The notes: generated by a model not told the origin, from the sequence alone. Shown: positions 35,715-47,963, counted from the first letter of the stretch. The stretch is 64,000 nucleotides of DNA from Odiellus spinosus (GCA_963920705.1 OY987233.1:10465459-10529458), one strand, 5' to 3'. Made by a program: numbers and translations.

Positions 35715-35990
35715 AGGGAGAATGCAAACTAACAACAAGTGTTTTTTTATCGATTTCTTATCGTTTAAATAGGCCTAATCCAACAGTAAAATAAATTTAG
35801 AAATATATATTAAACTAGAAAATTTACACGAAAAATAGGCTTAGTTGGATTCATGGAGATTACACGAAATCCTCATATAAGGTTTAGCCATCAATGAGAT
35901 TGATCGATTACTCTTTATGGGGAATGCGGGATCTCCATGATCAATGTCATTGGTAGTTCAGGATATCTCCATGAATCGAGCTAAGCCTTG
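35715..35990. mobile_element. MITE family B, copy B3 (right end lost)
   Basis: TTAA at 35711-35714, then AGGGAGAATGCAAACTAACA and the foldback core ending ATCGAGCTAAGCCTTGG. The outer right arm is missing. Confidence 0.75.
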
Positions 35991-36466
35991 GTTTTAGTCG
36001 CGTCGTCCGCTTATTAGTATAATTCCCGCCCGCTTTTTTAATTAAGAAATTCATTTTAAAGCTTAAATTACAAAAGCCTCCTAAAGATTCTCGTTAAATT
36101 AATTAAGGTTATTAAGAAATCAAAAATTTGGATTCTAACCTAAAGGAAAAAGTCTATGCCGGGGTAGGTAGTAGAGAAGATGATTTATTTATTTAAAAGG
36201 CCTTTTGCCTGGAGTAATAATTTGGGGGCCTCTTTAAATGCCTAGGTTTTTAATGGTTGCAGAGAGCCTCGTCGAATCTAGTCTAGAGGTCAAACGACCT
36301 TGAACCCGACGTTTCGCCCATCACCCAATTAAACGATCCCTTCTCCTTCTTCATACCTGGCTCCCATTTGCGGGGCCCGAAACCGCAGCTTTGCTAAATC
36401 TTTGCTAAATTTAAAGTCCTCGTGGAAGGTAACATTTACTAACGAGAGGTCGTTTAGTACGCCACC
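35991..36466. other. Spacer, nothing recognised
   Basis: Includes a comparatively GC-rich segment at about 36290-36430. No frame or fold that I can support. Confidence 0.35.
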
Positions 36467-36607
36467 TGACACCCTCTTCAGACGAGGCGAAATTAGCTGT
36501 GGTTTAAACAGATTTAATTGAGGTTTACGTAGCCTTCTTAGTTCAATAAACCTCGGTTAAATCTGATTAAACCAGCTAGTTACGTCTCGCCTGAAAAGGG
36601 TATAAGA
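36467..36607. repeat. Long imperfect hairpin, arms about 58 bp
   Basis: The left arm contains TTCAGACGAGGCGAAATTAG, then GGTTTAAACAGATTTAATTG and AGGTTTA. The right arm contains TAAACCTCGGTTAAATCTGA and CGTCTCGCCTGAAAAGGGTA. A shortened relative with ACCCTCTTCAGA and TTAACCGAGGTTTATTGAAC is at about 47217-47262, so this is probably a small foldback transposon family. Confidence 0.7.
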
Positions 36608-37630
36608 TGTCATCAATCTGGTCGATGGATCAGATACTCGCTATTATTTTGTACTGTGTTTCGAGATTTCGATAAGATTTTGAAATTTTAAAGGTTTTTT
36701 GTTGGAGAGATTTATGAATTTTTAAAATATATAAAATTTCAAAGACTTTTGAGATTTAGGCTAAAGTGTTCGAGATTTTGGAAAGTCTGTTTCTACATCT
36801 GGGAGCTATAGAATTCAGTGTTAAAAACGCTCCCAGTCGGAGCGTAAAATCAAGTAGAACGTGTAGCCAGGGCAAAATCCCAACTGAATGTCACTAGGGG
36901 TCGAAATTTTTAAAATTCTATGTACCTACACTTATTGAATTTACCTTTGACAGTACATTTCGAACTATATCTACAATATTGACATAAGGGATTTATTATG
37001 AATTTGCAGGTCCCTTTTTGGACATTCTGGAGGTTCCAAACCTTAAGTAGACATTTGCCTAATAATACTGCTAACGCAGATATTGAAGATAAAATATTGT
37101 TAGATCTGGCGTTTGGACTTGAAATGCACTGGCCAATACTCTCCATTCTCTCAGGATGGCGAGCATTCTTAAGCGAGTGTAGCCTGGGCCATTACATTCC
37201 AGTCGTTAGACATTCCGTGGTAGTTTTCATTCGAGGCGAATAGGTTTTATATTATACATTTTTGATTATCTTTTTTCTTTCATTTTTGATACGAGAAGGT
37301 TACGTGGCGTTCTTACAATAATGGAGGGTGGGAAAAAAGACGGAATTTGGCCCACCCCCTTATACCTGTATATATATCGCTTTCTTACGTCGAAGCTTAA
37401 TTTCACTTTTTTTGTTGCCTGTATAGTTTCTCTTTCGTTTTAATTTAATATTCCTTATCACGAAAACTATATTTAAATCACACTGGGTAGGGTTTATATA
37501 ATTTAATAATAAAAGCTCGTTTTCCTTCTAGGTACCCTATGGATATAAACGTCGTTTTCAGGAAGCGTGAAGGGGGTTTTCAATGATCCTTATCTTATAT
37601 TTGATACCATCGGTCGAGGTCGAATTTAAA
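36608..37630. other. Spacer, nothing certain
   Basis: Overlapping open frames on both strands at 36910-37243 (78 and 81 codons) have no recognisable similarity. The rest is AT-rich. Confidence 0.35.
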
Positions 37631-37634
37631 TTAA

Positions 37635-38213
37635 AGAGAGATTGAACAGGAAATGTACTAATTTTTTATCAATTCGGACAAAAGTCTATCACCTTATTCC
37701 ATAAAAGTAAACAACGCCCCTTAGATTAATACTATCAGTAAAGGTCCTGGTAAATGTACCAGGTAGATTCTGATTCGAGACACTCTAGCGGCCGCAGTCG
37801 CCGTGTATATAGTGAACGGAGGAAGCGACACTCTGCGGAAAAATTCAGCAGTTGGGAGGGAAGACAAGAGAAGTAGTCAAGCGCGGCCCGCCTAAATTTC
37901 GTCTCTCTCTCCCGACTCAAAATATCGAGGAAGAGTCCAAATCACTCGAGGCAGAAAGGGGTGATGATTGTTTTGGCTAGTTTTAAGTGATGGGCTATGA
38001 CGTAAAACTGGACCCTTGCTACTAGTATTAAGCTACGGGGAGTTAATTTACTTTTGAGGAATAAAGTGATAGACTTTTGATTCGGGATTTTTCAATGCGA
38101 AGAAATTCAGGATCTCTACGAATCTAGCTAAGCCTATTTTGATGGTAAGTTTTAGTTTAATATTTTTACTGGTGGATTAGAAGAATTACTTGTTGTTAGG
38201 TTACATTCTCCCT
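37635..38213. mobile_element. MITE family B, copy B4, interrupted by A4
   Basis: TTAA at 37631-37634 is followed by AGAGAGATTGAACAGG...ATTTTTTATCAATTC, the diverged left end of family B. After the A4 insertion, ATTTTTCAATGCGAAGAAAT onward is the family B right arm, ending GTTACATTCTCCCT before TTAA at 38214-38217. Part of the centre is missing. Confidence 0.7.
37679..38079 (-). mobile_element. MITE family A, copy A4 (401 bp), nested in B4
   Basis: Ends CAAAAGTCTATCACCTTATT and GTGATAGACTTTTG. Flanks ATTCGGA (37672-37678) and ATTCGGG (38080-38086) match at 6 of 7 positions. The core reads as the complement of A3. Confidence 0.88.
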
Positions 38214-38217
38214 TTAA

Positions 38218-39207
38218 TAATTATAGATATAATCAAACGTTAAAAAATTAAAATAAACACTAAAATATCGTGCCTAAAAATTGTGGAAACTTGCATTCAT
38301 AATTTGGGTGCAGAATCTTAAATTAAATTCATAAACTATTACATTTTCCTCTCGTTTATAGTTACCATCTAAATTAAGTATAAGTGAATTTGGTTTTAAA
38401 TTAATTAATATTTTGAATGTTAATTAACATTGCAACGGACTAACTATCGTTAAAATACAAAATTTATTGATTTGACATTTGAAATATTTCTGGCAAATAT
38501 TAAAAATAATTTCGACTGAATAATATTAGCTATGCAATTTAACGTTATGTATTAATACGCTCTAACCTTCCATCTATTGTAAACTTCTTCTAAACCGGAA
38601 TATAATTATAGAAATTACAGGAACAATAAATTTTTTTAAGAAAAAGTAGGTTAAACTTGTTAAACCTTTATTTTTATCAATTAAATATAAAATATCCTTT
38701 AAAACCAACTTCAAAAATAAAGGTTCAATCTCCTAAAATCTTAGAAGGAAGACTACTGAAAATTTTACAAGAGTTTTTAAATTTTTCTCTCTTATTTATT
38801 AATTAAAAATAAATTCTGGAATTATTTTCACAATTTTTAGTAAATTATTTCGTTTAGAAAATAATTTTTGAAACTTTTTTAAGCTTAACACTAGGTTTAT
38901 ATGTTAACGAAGTGGCTTCCCGACCAATCAGAGGATTGAGAATGATTGAAATATCATATTTCTCGATCCAATCGGTATATTAATCGGAGGCTTTTCCGGT
39001 TTTAATTTAGTAAAAGAAAACAGACGAAAAGTAGAAATAAATGGACATATTTGTGCTAAGCCTAATTTTGAAATTGAAAAAATTGAAATTGTAAAAGAGC
39101 GCGCTACGAGACAAATCCACTCGCTGTTTTTTAACGCGACCACTGATTGGACGAAAAGTCACTGTAGCGAAATTCAAACAAACGTTTAAGATATAAAACT
39201 TATAACT
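38218..39207. other. AT-rich spacer, nothing recognised
   Basis: Very AT-rich, with no repeat shared with the rest of the window that I could see. Confidence 0.4.
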
Positions 39208-39214
39208 ATCCTAC

Positions 39215-39627
39215 CAGAGGTATATAATAACCCCCTTCGGGGGGAAGTATGAAAGCCCCTACCAATGCTAAAAATCACGAACAAGAAGAGCCCGCTGCTG
39301 ACTATCTAGGCCACTAGCTCGCGCTGGACTTCTCAATGTCGCTACTCTAGTAAATGGTCTTTGTATAAACAAGACGGCTCGATTTGTGTTTAGAACTTCC
39401 TGTCTCAGGAGTCAGGCTGTCTGTTAAAATGGAGTCGAAGGTTGGCTTCAGCTCGCAAGTTCCGGAAGTGTGCGTAGGGAAAATTTAGTGAGGTTCAAAA
39501 TGGTGTAACTATTTTTTGGGAGTAAAGCGGTGTGTCGATCCGCCGCGATTTGCGCCGGGCACTTGCTGTTCGTCGATTTTGCCTACCTTTCATACTTCCC
39601 CCCGAAGGGGGTTATTATATACCTCTG
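39215..39627. mobile_element. Short inverted-repeat transposon (413 bp) with 7-bp target duplication
   Basis: Inverted ends of about 40 bp: CAGAGGTATATAATAACCCC, continuing CTTCGGGGGGAAGTATGAAAG, with the complement at 39587-39627. Exact flanks ATCCTAC at 39208-39214 and 39628-39634. The interior is GC-richer than its surroundings and non-coding. The CARARGT-type end and 7-bp duplication resemble family A, but the interiors do not match. Confidence 0.9.
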
Positions 39628-39634
39628 ATCCTAC

Positions 39635-40324
39635 TTAAAAAATTAAAAAAAAAAAAACTTTTCATTAAATAGGAAGTTTCTCCTTTCAATTCAATGAAAA
39701 AATTGGTAACAGCCACACTTTAATTAAACTAATTGGTTATTTAAAACTATCCAGAATAACTGGTAATTAAAATCAAGCCGAAATTAGTAGAAAAATATGA
39801 TTAAAATCAGGATCTACTATTTCTATATAATTTTAATTCAAGAAAAATAATTTACTAAAAATGTTTTTAAAAAAAAAACCCAAAAAAAAAACGACGTTTA
39901 AGAGGCGCGCCAGTAACTTGGAGTTTTAAAGATTGTTGGGTCTTTATAGCTAACCAAGAGTTAACCTCCTCTGTGGCGACTAGGAGGCGACTTTGGAGTC
40001 AACCGGAGCGAACCAGCCAAAATCCAGCTTTTAGAATACGTTTTTCCCCTTACGACAAAAAGCCAAGACTTAAGATATTGGTCTATTACATAGCCCTTAA
40101 CTTAAAGGACAACTAAAAAAATTATTATACACCGACATTTGAAATTAAATTCGCTTAAAAATAAAAAATGGAAATTATATATCAGACTAAAGCAGAAGAA
40201 AACAAGAGAAGAAAAATTTAAGTCTAGCTGGGATTCTGTTGGGACAAAAATCACTCCCATGGATTAATAACAAAGAAATTAATAACAAAATCTGGTGGGC
40301 GTTCGAAAGCGTCCTCTAACGGCA
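39635..40324. other. Spacer with A-rich runs
   Basis: A runs lie near 39645 and 39870-39890. No gene recognised. Confidence 0.4.
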
Positions 40325-40790
40325 AATATGTCATTTCCTCCAAAAATACGACATCACACTATGGTCGCGTGATTTCGGTTGCTTTCGCGCGGTCTTTTTA
40401 GTAGAAGTACTTAATCCAGAATCCAGACAAAAATAGTTGATATCATAAAAGAGGAAAAGCTTACTTATGTCATGTTGCCGTCGACGTCATCAGCTACGTA
40501 AAGCTCATGACGCTCGTGAGCACCGAGCATTTCTTAAGCTATATCCAGGTGTCATCTCTCAAGGTCGGGTCTCTCCCGAGTGATTTCTTAGCCCTCTGAC
40601 CCCAAGCGTTTAATGGAAATGGAAATAACTGCCCTGTATAACCTTAACGCCACGTGATTTCGTGACGTAGTTAACAAAATTCCAACAAGATGTTAAACCC
40701 ACAAATTCTTTTATAATATCAACTTTTAAACTACCTTTCGTACGAAAATTTTCGTTAATTACGTTCCAGAAATAAACTACGTCATTTATC
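40325..40790 (+). mobile_element. Family D element, copy D3, interrupted by E2
   Basis: The left part has ACGACATCACACTATGGTCG, CGCGCGGTCTTTTTAGTAGA and AGTACTTAATCCAGA. The right part, after the insertion, has AACTACCTTTCGTACGAAAA and TTACGTTCCAGAAATAAACT. The segments are contiguous in D2. Confidence 0.7.
40436..40723 (-). mobile_element. MITE family E, copy E2, nested in D3
   Basis: The ends GTTGATATCATAAAAG and CTTTTATAATATCAAC are inverted repeats. The interior CATGTTGCCGTCGACGTCAT is the complement of E1. Confidence 0.8.
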
Positions 40791-41924
40791 GGACAAAAAA
40801 ATGATCTCTATATTTTTGTCATATCATTTGGAAATTTCTATCGTCTAAGCGGACGCCATAGTCAATGGGTCGCTAACAGAAGTTCTTAGGAGCTTCAACT
40901 GGTTCTTGATTTAAAGGTAATAACAAAACAAAATATATTTGTTGAGACATGACCTTTTTTTTTAAAGAATCTTTTAAATATATATATATTCTAGAGAAGA
41001 ACCTCGTGTAGAATCCATTTAATAATTTATTAAAAACACTGCGCAACTTGTAGGATTAAAATGTTGGTGAGGGTTGGGTTGGGTGTTGGCAAGGATGGGA
41101 GAGAATTGTCTGGACCACTTTTTCTAGCAATATACATCAAAAGAAGAATTGTGGATGGCCTCTTTGGAGTACCATACTATCTAGCCTAGACGCTTTTAAA
41201 TCCCCACGGGACAGACCTCATCACGAATTCCAAAAAGAAGACTCTATAGTTTACGTGTGGGATCACCTTGAAACGTGAGCCAAGACGATCAGGGTGGCGA
41301 GCTCGTTTTTGGTGCGAGAGACCTTAACCAGGGGAAGATATCATTGAGGGGTCCCCCTACTCATTGACATAAAGCACACTAGCAATATTTGTTGAGTGAA
41401 ATTTTGATTTTGAGTTTTTTAGATTACATGTAGTTCTTTTAGTCTTATTAAGGGAATTAAACTGACTTATTTCTGTTTTTATCCCCTTATGCTGCTATTA
41501 ATATTGACCCATAAATAATCCACCCTTTAAATTATCTTTAGTATTCAAAGTAGTTAAGTAATTTGATTAATTTCCATTTTCTCGAATAAATTTTCGAGGC
41601 TAATTAGGATTAAGTTGGTTTTTAAATTTTAAATGATTCTCATTGACTCGCAATTCATTCTTTCAAGGATAATCCAATTATTTTTCGATTAAGATGACGT
41701 CAATTATAATTAATTTAATGTTAATTATTATAAAACTACAATTTTTTAACTACAATTGTGTTCATTTTTGGAGTTTTTAAAGTGAGTCTATCACCGGTTT
41801 TGTCGTCCAAATGAAGAAACCTAAATTTTTCATTTTGCTTGTTACACTTTGTTTTGGATTCGGGTTTTCTTTCATTTGATCTATTTATGATCTAATTATG
41901 TTGGAATTTACCAATTTGAAAGCC
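40791..41924. other. Spacer, nothing recognised
   Basis: A less AT-rich stretch at 41060-41380 lacks an open frame or a clear fold. The rest is AT-rich. Confidence 0.35.
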
Positions 41925-42220
41925 GATATTGGTCCGAGCTTGCCTTGTAATCGATTCAAACCGTTTCTAAACGTATCGCGAGTGACGCGTGATCATGAAA
42001 CCGTTTTTTTTCGAATCGATTTGATTCGATTTCTCGAAACTGCTTCGGGAACCAGTTTCATACCGATTCGGTTTCAACAACCGATAGATGAAGCTACGAT
42101 AAATCGATTTATAAAGATAACGCGTGAACGCGTGACACTTGAAACGATTCATGGCGATTCGAATATCGGTTTGATTTTACCGTTTCAAATCGATTAAGAA
42201 ATGTTAGTGTGACCGTAGCT
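41925..42220 (+). mobile_element. MITE family C, copy C2
   Basis: Shares GCTTCGGGAACCAGTTTCAT and CGGTTTCAACAACCGATAGA with C1. The right end AAATGTTAGTGTGACCGTAGCT is the complement of the C3 left end. The left boundary is approximate. Confidence 0.7.
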
Positions 42221-42763
42221 TTTGACAAGGTTCGAATTGAACCAACAGTCTCCTTTATTAATTATTAAAATTACGAGCTAACAAAAAACACCAAGAAAGA
42301 TATATTCAAATAATTCGACATAAAACAGGGCGTTTACCTAAAAGTTGTCCGGGCACCGCGAGAAATTATAATGAGACTGACCCTTAAAAATAAGAGAGAT
42401 ATTCATTCTAAGCCGAAAGAACATCATTTCCCCATTGGTTTTATTTTACATTTTAAAAAGTTATCACCGAAGGTAATAAGAAGTAACGTTTACGTCGTAG
42501 GGGGTTTCCTATTGCTCTAAAATACGGTTTACGGAAATAACTAAGCGGGATTTCTTTTAAAGGGAAGGTGAAGACGAAATTGAAATGATTCCGGTGTTAA
42601 AAAAATAAGAGACATTCAGGAAGTGTTATTGTCTGAATTACGTAAAAATTAGAAAACTTTAATCATTTAAAAGAAATAACTCGATAAAACTAATCAAAAA
42701 CTGATCCTGTTCCTTCGACTTCATAAAATCCCAGCGACACTCGCTGCGACATGCATTTACTCT

Positions 42764-42941
42764 TAGCTACGTTCACACTTGAATCTTTGAAACCGTTTTC
42801 AAACCGTTTCGAATGTTCAAATGGACCCTTCGAGATATTAATTGGATTTTTTGATCAAAGATCTATACGGGTGACCCCAAATTTTTATAATTTGACCTTT
42901 GAAACACGGTTCAAAACGTTTCTCTAGTGTGAACGCAGCTA
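42764..42941. mobile_element. Short foldback related to family C (178 bp)
   Basis: The ends TAGCTACGTTCACACT and AGTGTGAACGCAGCTA are inverted repeats with one mismatch. Inner complements include GAAACCGTTTTCAAACCGTT and ACGGTTCAAAACGTTTC. The outer motif resembles the GCTACGGTCACACT end of family C. Confidence 0.75.
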
Positions 42942-43689
42942 TATATAATAATATTTCTTAATTATTTCCACGCGCACAATATCTTGCGTACCAAAGCGCG
43001 TGTAGTGGAGATTTTTATGGGCCTATAGTTTAGTCGAGCTCAAGCTCTGGTATCTCTACTTCCGGTAACTCTACTATTAGAATGGGCGTTTTTAGTCTTT
43101 GCTGGACGAAAAATCTAACAGGACGTGTGTCACTAATCTCCGGAAGTTGAATACACCATATTGGATTGGGACATACCTACTAACTTAAGTTTCTAAATTA
43201 CTTTTACTATATTTTCTTTAATAGAAAAGATAAAAATTTCACTTCATTTTCATCTTCTCTCTTCCTTTAAAGACTTTTTAAAGAGCCCGTAACCCTCGTG
43301 GCAATGTATCAAATATAAAGAAGGTTAGGTCTATTTTTTTTCTTTTTTTTTTTTTTTGTTTAAAAGGAGCGAAATTTCGAGGGCCATTTTTCAGTCTGGA
43401 TCAAGAGAGAGAGAGAGAGAGAGAAGAGAGAGTACGTCGGGCTATTTCAAGAATAAAGTTGTATTTTTTATCTACTTCGGCGATTTTCTTTAGACTAGCT
43501 AGGTAGCTTGCACTCACTGGCCAACACCCTAAAAAATTTCGATATATTTTAATACTACCAATCTCAATCTCTTCTCTCTCTCTCTCGCGCCCGATTCTTT
43601 GAAGACCATGTACAATGATGCTCAAACATTTTATTCTGTCTAGGGATAATTTCAAAAAGAAATGAAATACAAGTGTACATTTCAATTTT
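42942..43689. other. Spacer with GA/CT simple repeats
   Basis: A (GA)n tract lies at about 43403-43430, a (CT)n tract at about 43573-43587, and a T run near 43335-43358. No gene recognised. Confidence 0.6.
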
Positions 43690-44035
43690 GATAATCTTTC
43701 CCCGGGAGTATCTCGAGTCTGAAGACTTACGGTCTAGTTATGGACAAATCGAGGAAAATTTATACCTCTTATCTTCGCGCCCGCAGACATAATTAACTAC
43801 GGATATGACCTTTCACCCGGGAATATCTCGAGTCTTAAGGGTTACGGTCAAGTTATAGGCATATCGAGGAAAACCTATCTCTCTTATTTCCGCGCCCGCA
43901 GACTCCGTGAACTAAAGGTATAATCTTACCCCGGTAATATCTCGAGTCTGAATATCTGTAGTTATATAGGTATATCGAAGAAAAACTAACTCTCTTATCT
44001 CCGCGCCCGCAGAAATAATTAACTACTTGCGTGAT
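43690..44035 (-). repeat. Family I tandem array, unit about 115 bp, 3 copies
   Basis: Three units begin near 43700, 43818 and 43930 with CCCGGGARTATCTCGAGTCT or a variant. Each contains TATCGAGGAAAA and TCTTATCTTCGCGCCCGCAGA. The complement matches the single copies at 9497 and 55690. Confidence 0.85.
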
Positions 44036-44600
44036 GTTAGGACTAGGCTTTTTTCTCCGGTGAATAGACAAGGTTTTATCAAGACCATAATTCTATATTT
44101 TCTGTTATTTATTTTTGGTATCAAATGCCAGAGCTCACGCTCTATTTTTCGTTTAAAAATCTTTATACACGTGGACTTTAAATTCACCACAACGTATCTA
44201 TCAGAGTGTCTGTCTCACTGGTGGCTAGCTAGTTGGGATTCTCTCTCTCTGGGATCTCTTTCTTTCGGACAAGATCAATCCCTAAAGGTAGATAGCGGTG
44301 AGACGAAGGATGTTTTTTTGAGAAGGAGGGTATAGGTAGACCTCCCCCTCAGCGAAACACCTATTATGGGAGGCCTAACTAGTCGCTAACGCCACAGGGA
44401 TTCAGCTAGCACGCAGATTTTGCTTATTTTTTCTCTCGGCTTTCTCATTCTCTAAAAAAGATCCAAGACATAAAACAGCATCTCTGCTTTTTCTGAGTGT
44501 GGATGATAAAAAGAATGGAGGCGATATGAAGGAATTTTGTACGTAATGATGCGTGGTTTGGTTTCAACTGTAAGAACTTGTTTACGAATTTTGATGAAAT

Positions 44601-44815
44601 TCAGATGGAAATTGAGTACCCTTTTCGGAAAGATATAACGAGTCAAAATATATATATACATATGTCATAGAACAAAATTATAGCGACAGTAAAAATACAT
44701 TTATAATCGCCATTTTTGAAATTTTAAGATAAAAATTCTCCGCAATACTACGTCATCACTACATGGTCGCGTGATTTGTATAGAGCCTACAGTTGATTCT
44801 CGCGCGTTATGGTGA
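44601..44815 (+). mobile_element. Family D element, copy D4 (right end lost)
   Basis: TTGAGTACCCTTTTCGGAAA, ATATATACATATGTCATAGA, TATAATCGCCATTTTTGAAA and ACAGTTGATTCTCGCGCG match D2 and D5. Confidence 0.7.
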
Positions 44816-46397
44816 AAAAAAAGCCTTGGCTATTTTCTAAGCCTCGGCAGACACCCGTCAAGTTTTTAGACGCGTGTTCACGCGTTAATAGTTATTACTA
44901 ACATTATATTTTCCTCAGTTTAATTACACGATTACCACGATAAATTTACCTCCGCGTATATTTACACTCCTTGGTAATTTACTGAGTAAAATTTCAATGA
45001 AAACCCTAGCGTTGATTGAAGGTAATCTTACGTCTTACATTAGCGTGAAAGTTAAGAGCTACTTGTAGTAATACCGGCTCGATATGTTATAGAATTTAAA
45101 CTCAACGTTTTCATTGCTGAAATTCCAAAAAAGCCTCAATAGCGCCATTCTCTCGCATGAATTTTGGAGAGTAGACACATATATGGAATAAGTCTTGGCA
45201 GAAGGAGATAATAAGAGAAGTTAAATTTCAATTAAGAGTTTCACGGTCTCAAAAGCCTCAATAAGGGCGAAAATTAAAACAAAAATCCATTCATAAAAGA
45301 AAAATAAATATAAAAATCAAAGTGACCAGGAAACTTGTTTTCCGTCTAATTCTTCTTAATTTCGTTAGACCAAATCATTTCAAACAAATCTCCATATATT
45401 CATATGTTACTTCGAAATATCAATGTTTACCCCTCAAAATCAATAAAAACAAACCCATCTCAAATCTATTTAAATTTCAAAGCAATATTCAATGTCAAAT
45501 CACCTTTAAAACCAAGTTTAAAGCCAATTAAAGATTCTCGCGCTCTTTTGGCGCCCGATACATCAGATTGTAACCATGGCAACGCTCGCGCCAAAAGCGC
45601 GCGCCTTTAACGCGTTCTTTACTTTCAAACCTAATTAGTCCCGAATTAGGCTTATCTCAAAAGATATTTTCCGAGTGTAAAATGAATCATTTTTTCGGTG
45701 ATATCTATAGAATAATATCGTTTTTGCTTAGGTAAGTCATTTTATAATAGTTATTGTTAATTTATAATTAAATATATAAGTAATTAACTGATCTAAGTGT
45801 CGTTTTGATAACCCGTTAAGATTGCGTGACCTACCGTGGTACGTAATTGGGTATTGAATTGCTTTTCAAAATGAAGAAAACCACCTTTATTTGGAAATAA
45901 CTTTTGGACACCATAAAAATTTGATGTTTTATCCAATTTTTACGATATTCTTTACCGCAAAATTCGTCACACCCTACGTAACCCCAACCCGAGATTGTGT
46001 TTATGGGTTAATGGTCCAACATTTTCTCTTCTGATATTATCTACGTCTGGTCGGCGTTGACGTAATATTATATTGAGGAGATGTTTAGATAATTAGTGTA
46101 GCGGGAGGGGAGTTGGTATAGAAATAATCTATTTCTGGCATATTGGTCAGTAACACCTAAACGTAAGATTGCCGTTCATACATACATAATGAATAGAATT
46201 TCCCGAACTAGAACAAGTGAATCGAATTAGAAATTGGATCACACACCATAAAAAAAGCCGCGAAAAAATTGTAAGATTTAAAATTATTACAAACAAGAAC
46301 TAATTTATTAAATCCGAGAACATAGCGCTCGAAGTTCGATTAACTTTTATTAATTGGATATAAGATTAATTAAAAATTTTAATTATTCAAGTATAAT
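44816..46397. other. Spacer, nothing recognised
   Basis: AT-rich with a GCGCC-rich patch at about 45538-45612. The 69- and 68-codon frames at 45322-45610 overlap each other and show no coding character. Confidence 0.35.
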
Positions 46398-46757
46398 CAA
46401 AAGTATATCACTTTATTCCATAAAAGTAAACAACGCTAAATACTATCAGCAAAGGCCAGGTAAACGTCCTAGTCCATCAGCTAAAAATAGCCAAAAAGTC
46501 ATCTCCCCTGTCTGGCTCGAGTGATTTGAACTCTTCCTCGATATTTTGAGTCGGGAGAGAGTGTTGGAATTTAGGCGGGCCGCGCTTGGCTATATCGTCT
46601 TCCCTCCCAACACCGGAATTTCTCCGCAGAGTGTCGCTTCCTCCGTTCACTATTTACAAGGCGACTGCGGCCGCTAGTGTCTCGAATCAGAATCTGCTGA
46701 TAGTATTGAGCTACGGCCGTTGTTTACTTTATTTAATATTAAAGTGATAGACTTTTG
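46398..46757 (+). mobile_element. MITE family A, copy A5 (360 bp)
   Basis: Ends CAAAAGTATATCACTTTATT and GTGATAGACTTTTG. Core TTTAGGCGGGCCGCGCTTGG as in A3. The 7-bp flanks (GTATAAT and ATTGTAT) do not match. Confidence 0.88.
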
Positions 46758-47270
46758 ATTGTATTTTAATAGATTAAGATGAATAAAAAACTGACGTTCG
46801 TTCATTAGCGTCCTCTGACGGCAAAAGTATGAACTAACAAAATCACGCGCGTGGCTTCTATGGATAGAGAAAGGCTAGAGGCTCCTGTGGTTTTGTTAGT
46901 TAACGTTAGATGGCGCTTTTGAACGCCAAATTTTGATATTCATCTTAACACTTAATAGTTATAGATGGAAACCTAACATTCCCCTTTGTGTTAAATTCCC
47001 AGGTTTCATATATTAGTTTTTGTTACTGCAAAGTTTATATTCCACAAAAAACTGACGTGTTTGACGAAAGATTTTGATTTTTCGAACAAAGAAGATTAAA
47101 AATATTGATTTCGATATAAAGGGCAACTACTTTTCGTGTCAGGAAAGGAAAGAATTGATGAAAACTAAAGGTGAACTATATAGAAATCTAGAATAAAAGT
47201 TATTTTTGGACTCTTATACCCTCTTCAGAAGATGCATGATTAACCGAGGTTTATTGAACTGAGAAGGTAA

Positions 47271-47963
47271 TGCAAATTATTGGGAAAAAGCGGCTAAAAA
47301 TTATTGGGAAAAAAGCGGCTAAAAATTATAGGGAAAAAAGCTGCTATAAATTATGGGGAAAAAGGCTAGATTTTATTGGGGAAAAAGGCTAGAAATTATT
47401 GGGGAAAAAGGCTAGAAATTATTGGGGAAAAAGGCTAGAAATTATTGGGGAAAAAGGCTAGAAATTATTGGGGAAAAAGGCTAGAAATTATTGGGGAAAA
47501 AGGCTAGAAATTATTGGGGAAAAAGGCTAGAAATTATTGGGGAAAAAGGCTAGAAATTATTGGGAAAAAAGGCTAGACATTATGGGGAAAAAGGCTAGAA
47601 ATTATTGGGGAAAAAGGCTAGAAATTATTGGGGAAAAAGGCTAGAAATTATTGGGGAAAAAGGCTAGACATTATGGGGAAAAAAGCTAGATATTGGGAAA
47701 AAGGCGGCTAGAAAATATGGTGGAAAAAGTCTTGAAATTATGGTGGAAAAAGGCTAGAAATTATGGTGGAAAAAGGCTAGAAATTATGGTGGAAAAAAGG
47801 TTAGAAATTATTGGGGGAAAAAAGCTAGAAATTATTGGGGGGAAAAAGCTAGAAATTATTGGGGAAAAAGGCTAGAAATTATAAGTGGAAAAGGCGGCTA
47901 GAAATTATGGGGAACAGGTGGCTAGAAAGAAAAAGCGGCTATAAATTATTGGGAAAAAGGCTA
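47271..47963 (+). repeat. Tandem array, 23-bp unit, about 30 copies
   Basis: Unit GGCTAGAAATTATTGGGGAAAAA. The centre (about 47370-47690) is nearly perfect; both edges are more diverged (GCGGCTAAAAATTATTGGG at the left, TATGGTGGAAAAAG variants at the right). A 60-codon frame inside is repeat translation only. Confidence 0.95.

Noticed and set aside
47693-47875. Repetitive 60-codon frame
   Set aside because: Translation of the 23-bp array; no independent coding sign.
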